From the NCBI RefSeq assembly GCF_017094505.1, contig NZ_CP064787.1, forward strand, positions 1,364,001 to 1,428,000: a DNA stretch of 64,000 nt, given 5' to 3'. Source of the DNA: Halapricum desulfuricans. Lineage in GTDB: Archaea > Halobacteriota > Halobacteria > Halobacteriales > Haloarculaceae. The notes below the pieces were generated by a model. It did no database searches, had not been told where the DNA came from, and saw only the letters and a list, made by a program, of their open reading frames with translations. This document shows positions 60,024-64,000 of the stretch, piece by piece; the first letter of the stretch is position 1, and every line of letters begins with the position of its first letter. The translations under genes were made by a program, and so were the position numbers.

Positions 60024-60042
60024 ATCGGATTCGATGTCCGAT
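60024..60042. promoter_or_regulatory. Inverted repeat before gltB, candidate nitrogen-responsive operator
   Basis: ATCGGA at 60024-60029 and TCCGAT at 60037-60042 form a perfect 6-7-6 inverted repeat directly upstream of the TATA-like box of gltB (minus strand). That is where an archaeal activator usually binds. Lrp-type or other nitrogen regulators are candidates; none is shown. Confidence 0.45.
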
Positions 60043-60140
60043 TTTCGGGCGGCAAATATTACGAGCGTACACCTAGGATCGTCTACTGAAACAATACCTA
60101 TCGAAAGACGTAGTATTCATAATATTGTTTAATGGCCCTA

Positions 60141-60599
60141 TCAGATCGACTTCTCGAGTCGGACCCCGGGCAGGCCGTGCCACTCGGCGGTGCCCGCCGT
60201 TTCGAACCCGCACGTCTCGAAAAACGCCAGTGCGGATCGAGGTGCGACCGCGGAAAGCGATTCGTGTCCGTGTTCGTTCGCGGCGGTCTCGACGTGAGCG
60301 AGGATCGCGCTCGCGAACCCCTCACGTTCGTAGTCGGGGCTCGTCACGATCGACAGGATCGTGCCGTTCCGGCGGTCGAAGACGACGTATGAAACGGGCG
60401 TGACTTCGGTTTCGGCCACCGCCACGAGGAATCGGTCGTCGTCGATCCGGTCCGGCAGTTCCTCGTCGACGGTCGCGACGAGGTCACCGACCGTCTGGCG
60501 GTCGTACTCGTCTTCGAACGTCGCCTTGAGCGCCTGCGCACGAAGCACGTCGAGACTGCTCGCGTCGCCCGGTTCGGCGTCGCGTATCGTGACTTCCAT
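60141..60599 (-). CDS. GNAT-family N-acetyltransferase
   Basis: A 152-residue acetyltransferase. The start MEVTIRDAEPGDASSLDVLRAQAL, the acetyl-CoA loop ILSIVTSPDYEREGFASAILAHVETAANEHGH and the late ALAFFETCGFETAGTAEWHG give the complete GNAT fold. The exact substrate is unknown. It is the last gene of a same-strand group with an asparagine-synthase-like gene and a PHP-domain gene (62 bases behind the former). The group as a whole suggests a small-molecule modification pathway. Confidence 0.9.
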   Translation of the reverse strand: MEVTIRDAEPGDASSLDVLRAQALKATFEDEYDRQTVGDLVATVDEELPDRIDDDRFLVAVAETEVTPVSYVVFDRRNGTILSIVTSPDYEREGFASAILAHVETAANEHGHESLSAVAPRSALAFFETCGFETAGTAEWHGLPGVRLEKSI

Positions 60600-60661
60600 C
60601 GACGGGAGTTCGGCCGCCAGTCGCTTGATGCTGGTGGCGCTGGTCGCGCCGACACGGCCGA

Positions 60662-61729
60662 TCAGCGGCTCAGCGACTCGACGTACTGCGTGACGTGGTC
60701 GTCCATCCGGCGCTTGAAGCCGGCCTGTCGGGCCAGCCGATCGAGTTCGCGCGCGACGAGACTGCCGTACTGGACGGCCTTCTTCTCGCGGGTCGCCAGC
60801 TCCTCGGGGAGCCACCGCCAGGCCGCCTCCCGGAGCGCGACCTTCCGCGTCTCGCCCTCGACGAGCAACTCGCCGGGCAACCCCAGCGCGGCCTCGACGA
60901 CCGCGTCGTGCAACAGCGGCGCGACCGGTTCGACGCCGGCCGCGCGGACGGTCAGTACGTCCCGTTCGAGCTGGTCCGGAAGCGTCTCGATGACCTCGCG
61001 AGTCGCCCCCCGGACGGTGTCGCTCTCGACCCGCGGGTCCTCGGGGGCCTTCGCGACCTTGGCGTAGCCGCCGAACAGTTCGTCGGCGCCCTGGCCCAGC
61101 GCGAGCCGATCGAACCCGTCGGCGGCGACGCGCTCGGCGACCAGATACAGCGGGAGCGCGATCTGGACGTCCATCGCGTTGGTCCGGCCGGTCGCGGCCA
61201 CGATCTCGGGGACGGCGCGTTCGAGATCGGCGTGCGTGGCCTCGACGACGGTGAGATCGGCATCGAGCAGGTCCGCGCCGTGCCGTGCCGCCTCGACGTC
61301 GTGGCTGTCCGGGAACCCGACGACGTACAGCGGGACGTCGAAGACGGCCGCGAGCAGCGCCGAGTCGAGCCCGCCGGAGAAGGCGATGGCGAGGCCGTCC
61401 GTGTCGACCGTCGAGAACGCGCGTTCGAGCGCCGACCGGACGGCTTCGACGCCGTCGCTGGGTTCGGCGAGAGACGGTTCGGGGAGCGAACCCCACCGTT
61501 CCATCCCCTCCCGGGACCGGACGTGGCCGGCCGGGAACGATCGCGGGTCGTCGAGTTCGGTCGGGTCGAACGCCCACGCCTCACCGTCGATAAAGAGTGG
61601 GTACCGGCCGAGGACGTCCCGGACGAGCAGTCCGTCGACCTCGCCGGCGAAGCCGCGCGTGCCGGGGAGCGGGTCGCCTCGCTGGATCGCTGCGCGCACG
61701 ACCGACGGGGGGGCACCGTGAAGCGTCAT
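60662..61729 (-). CDS. Asparagine-synthase-like ATP-pyrophosphatase without glutaminase domain
   Basis: A 355-residue protein with the asparagine synthetase C-terminal fold: PP-loop IAFSGGLDSALLAAVF near residues 118-133, VEATHADLERAVPEIV, and ALGQGADELFGGYAKVAK near 221-238. The N-terminal class II glutaminase is missing: the first 95 residues lack the Cys2 nucleophile and only vaguely resemble that domain. The enzyme probably adenylates a carboxyl group and uses free ammonia or an amine, as beta-lactam synthetase relatives do. Its ATG overlaps the stop of the PHP-domain gene (ATGA). Haloarchaeal function is unknown. Confidence 0.87.
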   Translation of the reverse strand: MTLHGAPPSVVRAAIQRGDPLPGTRGFAGEVDGLLVRDVLGRYPLFIDGEAWAFDPTELDDPRSFPAGHVRSREGMERWGSLPEPSLAEPSDGVEAVRSALERAFSTVDTDGLAIAFSGGLDSALLAAVFDVPLYVVGFPDSHDVEAARHGADLLDADLTVVEATHADLERAVPEIVAATGRTNAMDVQIALPLYLVAERVAADGFDRLALGQGADELFGGYAKVAKAPEDPRVESDTVRGATREVIETLPDQLERDVLTVRAAGVEPVAPLLHDAVVEAALGLPGELLVEGETRKVALREAAWRWLPEELATREKKAVQYGSLVARELDRLARQAGFKRRMDDHVTQYVESLSR

Positions 61730-62412
61730 TCGAAAAGCGTCGAGAGTCTGGCCCGAACGCGTCGCTTCGCCCCGCCGGCGGCCTGTTTGAAACTGATATG
61801 CCACGGCGTCCGTCGCCCCTCGATGCTGGTCCGGCCGTCGGCGATCGCCGACAGGATCGCCTCGACCGACCGCTCGTCGGTGTCGACGTCGGTGGTCGCC
61901 CGGCCGACCATCTCCGCGATATGGGCGTCGCTCCCGGCGGTCATCGGGATCCCGTGTTCGAGCGCGAACCGCCGCGCCTGCCGGTTGGCGTAGCCGGTCA
62001 ACAGCCGGGAGTTGTAGACCTCGATGGCGTCGGCCCGCGCGAGGTCGACGCGCGAGACCTCCGCCATCACGCCGCTCCGTGATTCCTGGAAGGGGTGGGG
62101 AACGACGGCGATACCGCCCTGTGCGTGGATCCGGTCGAGCGTCTCGGTGAACGGCAGTCCCTTCGGGATCGCCTCGGAGATCCCCAGCGCGAGCACGTGT
62201 CCCGCCGCGCTGGTCACCTCCATCCCGGGAATGCCGACGAGACCGTATTCGGGTGCCTTCTCGACGGCCTCGAGGCTCGCGTCGAACTCGTCGTGGTCGG
62301 TGATCGCGAGCGCGTCGAGCGACGCCTCGCGTGCCCGTACCAGAATGTCGTCGACGGGATCGCGCCCGTCGTAGGAGAGCGAGGAGTGAACGTGAAGCTC
62401 GACCGAGAGCAC
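61726..62412 (-). CDS. PHP-domain metal-dependent phosphoesterase
   Basis: A 228-residue PHP protein. Metal-binding motifs are all present: [10 protein letters not shown] at residues 7-16, [37 protein letters not shown], and [14 protein letters not shown]. Relatives hydrolyse phosphate monoesters or act as nucleases on small substrates. The GTG at 62412 puts the HxH motif at the usual position; more upstream sequence is shared with the divergent cofD promoter. The stop overlaps the next gene, so the PHP, asparagine-synthase-like and GNAT genes form a translationally coupled operon. Confidence 0.9.
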   Translation of the reverse strand: MLSVELHVHSSLSYDGRDPVDDILVRAREASLDALAITDHDEFDASLEAVEKAPEYGLVGIPGMEVTSAAGHVLALGISEAIPKGLPFTETLDRIHAQGGIAVVPHPFQESRSGVMAEVSRVDLARADAIEVYNSRLLTGYANRQARRFALEHGIPMTAGSDAHIAEMVGRATTDVDTDERSVEAILSAIADGRTSIEGRRTPWHISFKQAAGGAKRRVRARLSTLFE

Positions 62413-62571
62413 GCTCGACCGTTCGACGGCACCGATGAAAAACCGCTCGATATCGTCCCGTCGGTTGCAGGCTATAGCTACGTTCGACGCGACAGCGTAC
62501 CGCGAACTCCCGCCCGTGGCCGCGAGACCGAGGCCGAAAGCCTTTCTCTCGCGCCGCGCCTCCCTTCGGGT

Positions 62572-63576
62572 ATGATTACCTTTCTCTCGGGCGGGACGGG
62601 CACGCCCAAGCTGCTCGCGGGGGCCGACGCGGTCTTCGATCCCCGGGAGACGACAGTCGTCGCGAACACCGGCGACGACATCGAACTCGGCGGCCATCTC
62701 GTCTGCCCGGACGTAGATACGGTACTGTTCCTCGACGGCGGCGAACTCGATCGGGAGACGTGGTGGGGGATCGAAGGAGACACCGCCGAGACACACGAGC
62801 GACTGCACGCGCTCGCCGACGCCGCAGGAATCGAAGCCGGCCCGCGGTATCTCTCCGACGAGCGACAGACGGCCGGCCGCGAGATCGCTCGCTGGCGGCG
62901 CTTCTCGGCGGTCGCGGAGTTCATGCATATCGGCGACCGCGACAGGGCGATCCATCTCACGCGGACGGGACTGCTCGACGAGGGGCATTCGCTCACTGAG
63001 GCGACGGCCGCGCTGGCCGAGGCGCTGGGCATCGAGCGCTCGATCCTCCCGATGAGCGACGATCCCGTTGCGAGTCTCGTCCACACGCCCGACGGAGTCC
63101 AGCACTTCCAGGAGTGGTGGGTCGCCCGCGACGGCGAGCCGCCGGTCGAGACCGTCGAGTTCAGAGGGGGCGACGAGGCGACGCCGACCGACGCCGTGCT
63201 CGAGGCGCTCGAAGCGCCGGTCGTGATCGGTCCCTCGAATCCGGTCACGAGCATCGGCCCGATGCTCGCGATGGACGAGTTCCGCGACGCGCTGGAGTCG
63301 ACCCCCGTCGTCGCCGTCTCGCCGTTCGTCGAGGACCGGGTGTTCTCCGGACCGGCCGGGAAACTGATGGCCGCGACCGGGCGCGACCCCTCGACGGCGG
63401 GGACGGCCGAGGCCTATCCCTTCGCGGACGCGTTCGTCCTCGACAGCGACGACGGGACGGACCTCGACCGGCCGGTCGTGCGTACCGATACCGCGATGGA
63501 CACCGAAGCCGACGCCGAGCGGGTCGCCCGGTCGGTCGAGCGGGCGCTCTCGGACCTCGCGGGGGTGTCACTGTGA
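62572..63576 (+). CDS. cofD: 2-phospho-L-lactate transferase CofD
   Basis: A 334-residue enzyme of coenzyme F420 synthesis that joins 2-phospholactate (or a related acid) to the deazaflavin FO. Typical pieces: [66 protein letters not shown] and [17 protein letters not shown] (last near 226). The ATG at 62572 is the family start. Its stop overlaps the GTG of the CitG-like gene (GTGA), so the two are cotranscribed. Confidence 0.96.
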   Translation: MITFLSGGTGTPKLLAGADAVFDPRETTVVANTGDDIELGGHLVCPDVDTVLFLDGGELDRETWWGIEGDTAETHERLHALADAAGIEAGPRYLSDERQTAGREIARWRRFSAVAEFMHIGDRDRAIHLTRTGLLDEGHSLTEATAALAEALGIERSILPMSDDPVASLVHTPDGVQHFQEWWVARDGEPPVETVEFRGGDEATPTDAVLEALEAPVVIGPSNPVTSIGPMLAMDEFRDALESTPVVAVSPFVEDRVFSGPAGKLMAATGRDPSTAGTAEAYPFADAFVLDSDDGTDLDRPVVRTDTAMDTEADAERVARSVERALSDLAGVSL

Positions 63577-64000
63577 GATCGATCGCCCAGAACGCCGAAC
63601 TGGCGCTGTTGCTCGAAGTCGCCGGGACGCCCAAGCCGGGCAACGTCGACCGAGAACGCGAGTACGCCGACCTCCGGTTCGAGCACTTCCTCGCCGGTGC
63701 TGTGGGCGCACGGCCCGGACTCGAACTGGCTGCCGATCCCGACGGACCGCCGATCGGCGAGGCCTTCGAGCGTGCCGTCGCGGGAATGAGCGACCAGCGC
63801 GGCGGGAACACGCAGTTCGGCGCGCTGTTGTTGCTCACGCCGCTCTCGCGCGCGGCAGGTCGTGGAAACCTCTCGCTGTCCGGTGTTCGAGCTGTCGTCG
63901 AATCGACGACCGTCACCGACGCGGCGGGCTTCTATCGGGCGTTCGAGCACGTCGCCGTCGCCGTCGACGATCCGCCGGCCGACATGGACGACCTCGACGT
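63573..64000 (+). CDS. CitG/MdcB-like triphosphoribosyl-dephospho-CoA synthase family protein (3' end cut off)
   Basis: About 142 codons are visible before the window edge. The start [46 protein letters not shown] carries the family's E[11 protein letters not shown] signature (span near residues 11-40), and [19 protein letters not shown] follows. The family makes a nucleotide cofactor precursor in bacteria; haloarchaeal members have unknown substrates. Overlap with cofD suggests a link to F420 or a neighbouring nucleotide pathway, which is inference. Confidence 0.87.
   Translation, partial: MRSIAQNAELALLLEVAGTPKPGNVDREREYADLRFEHFLAGAVGARPGLELAADPDGPPIGEAFERAVAGMSDQRGGNTQFGALLLLTPLSRAAGRGNLSLSGVRAVVESTTVTDAAGFYRAFEHVAVAVDDPPADMDDLD

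Noticed and set aside
1-64000. tRNA, rRNA, insertion sequences, integrases or prophage
   Set aside because: Reading both strands, I saw no T-loop/acceptor pattern in the gaps and no transposase, integrase or phage gene among the supported frames.

Overview
The window is a stretch of haloarchaeal chromosome. It has high GC content, very acidic proteins, mostly leaderless or near-leaderless genes with TATA-like boxes about 25-30 bases before the start codon, and typical archaeal genes: Mre11-Rad50, SRP19, Gar1, NMD3, a GHMP-type shikimate kinase, mevalonate kinase plus isopentenyl phosphate kinase, CofD, wyosine enzymes, and PGF-CTERM-like and Tat/lipobox secreted proteins. The nickel-hydrogenase maturation operon is unusual for haloarchaea and suggests an anaerobically competent lineage, perhaps in the Haloarculaceae. 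That placement is inference.

Layout. 0-7 kb: the Mre11 tail and rad50, a small HTH-like protein, a CysD-like PP-loop protein, a DUF5813-type protein, and a TrkA/KTN protein flanked by two HTH-less Lrp ligand-binding (RAM) proteins. 6-16 kb: mvk-ipk (isoprenoid lipid synthesis), a thioredoxin-like DUF255 protein, a membrane metalloprotease-like protein, an AbrB-PemK toxin-antitoxin pair, shikimate kinase with chorismate mutase, dodecin, a protein resembling haloarchaeal RNA polymerase epsilon, and an aldo/keto reductase. 16-20.5 kb: a zinc ribbon, a response regulator and the hypCDEAB operon. 20.7-31 kb: gar1-srp19, a Pcm-like methyltransferase, an AAC(3)-like acetyltransferase, secreted and membrane proteins, a DsbA-like lipoprotein, trm56, regulators, msrB, and a pair of degenerate-enzyme genes.

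31-41 kb: twy1, the riboflavin group (RbkR-type riboflavin kinase, ribB, ArfB-like), nmd3-taw2, an XPD/DinG-like Fe-S helicase, small zinc and acidic proteins, and htpX. 41-51 kb: an Lhr-type helicase, a lipoprotein, a GCS2-family ligase, a REC-PAS-histidine kinase, a Vms1-like release factor, a DUF5802-type protein, a membrane-anchored tandem-repeat protein, and a uracil-DNA glycosylase-family protein. 51-54 kb: a CbiMNQO/NikMNQO-type metal uptake operon, a plausible nickel source for the Hyp proteins. 54-60 kb: gltB-gltD glutamate synthase. 60-64 kb: a three-gene PHP/asparagine-synthase-like/GNAT operon, divergent from cofD and a CitG-like gene cut off by the window edge.

No rRNA, tRNA, CRISPR array, insertion sequence or prophage was recognised, and no gap exceeds about 260 bases. 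The most unusual non-coding signal is a dispersed intergenic repeat of about 45 bases. It occurs in at least four copies (4.3, 22.2, 29.0 and 31.1 kb) in both orientations and can be read in one frame as a conserved short peptide. Candidate operators were seen before the riboflavin kinase, glutamate synthase, AbrB-PemK and metal-transport operons.
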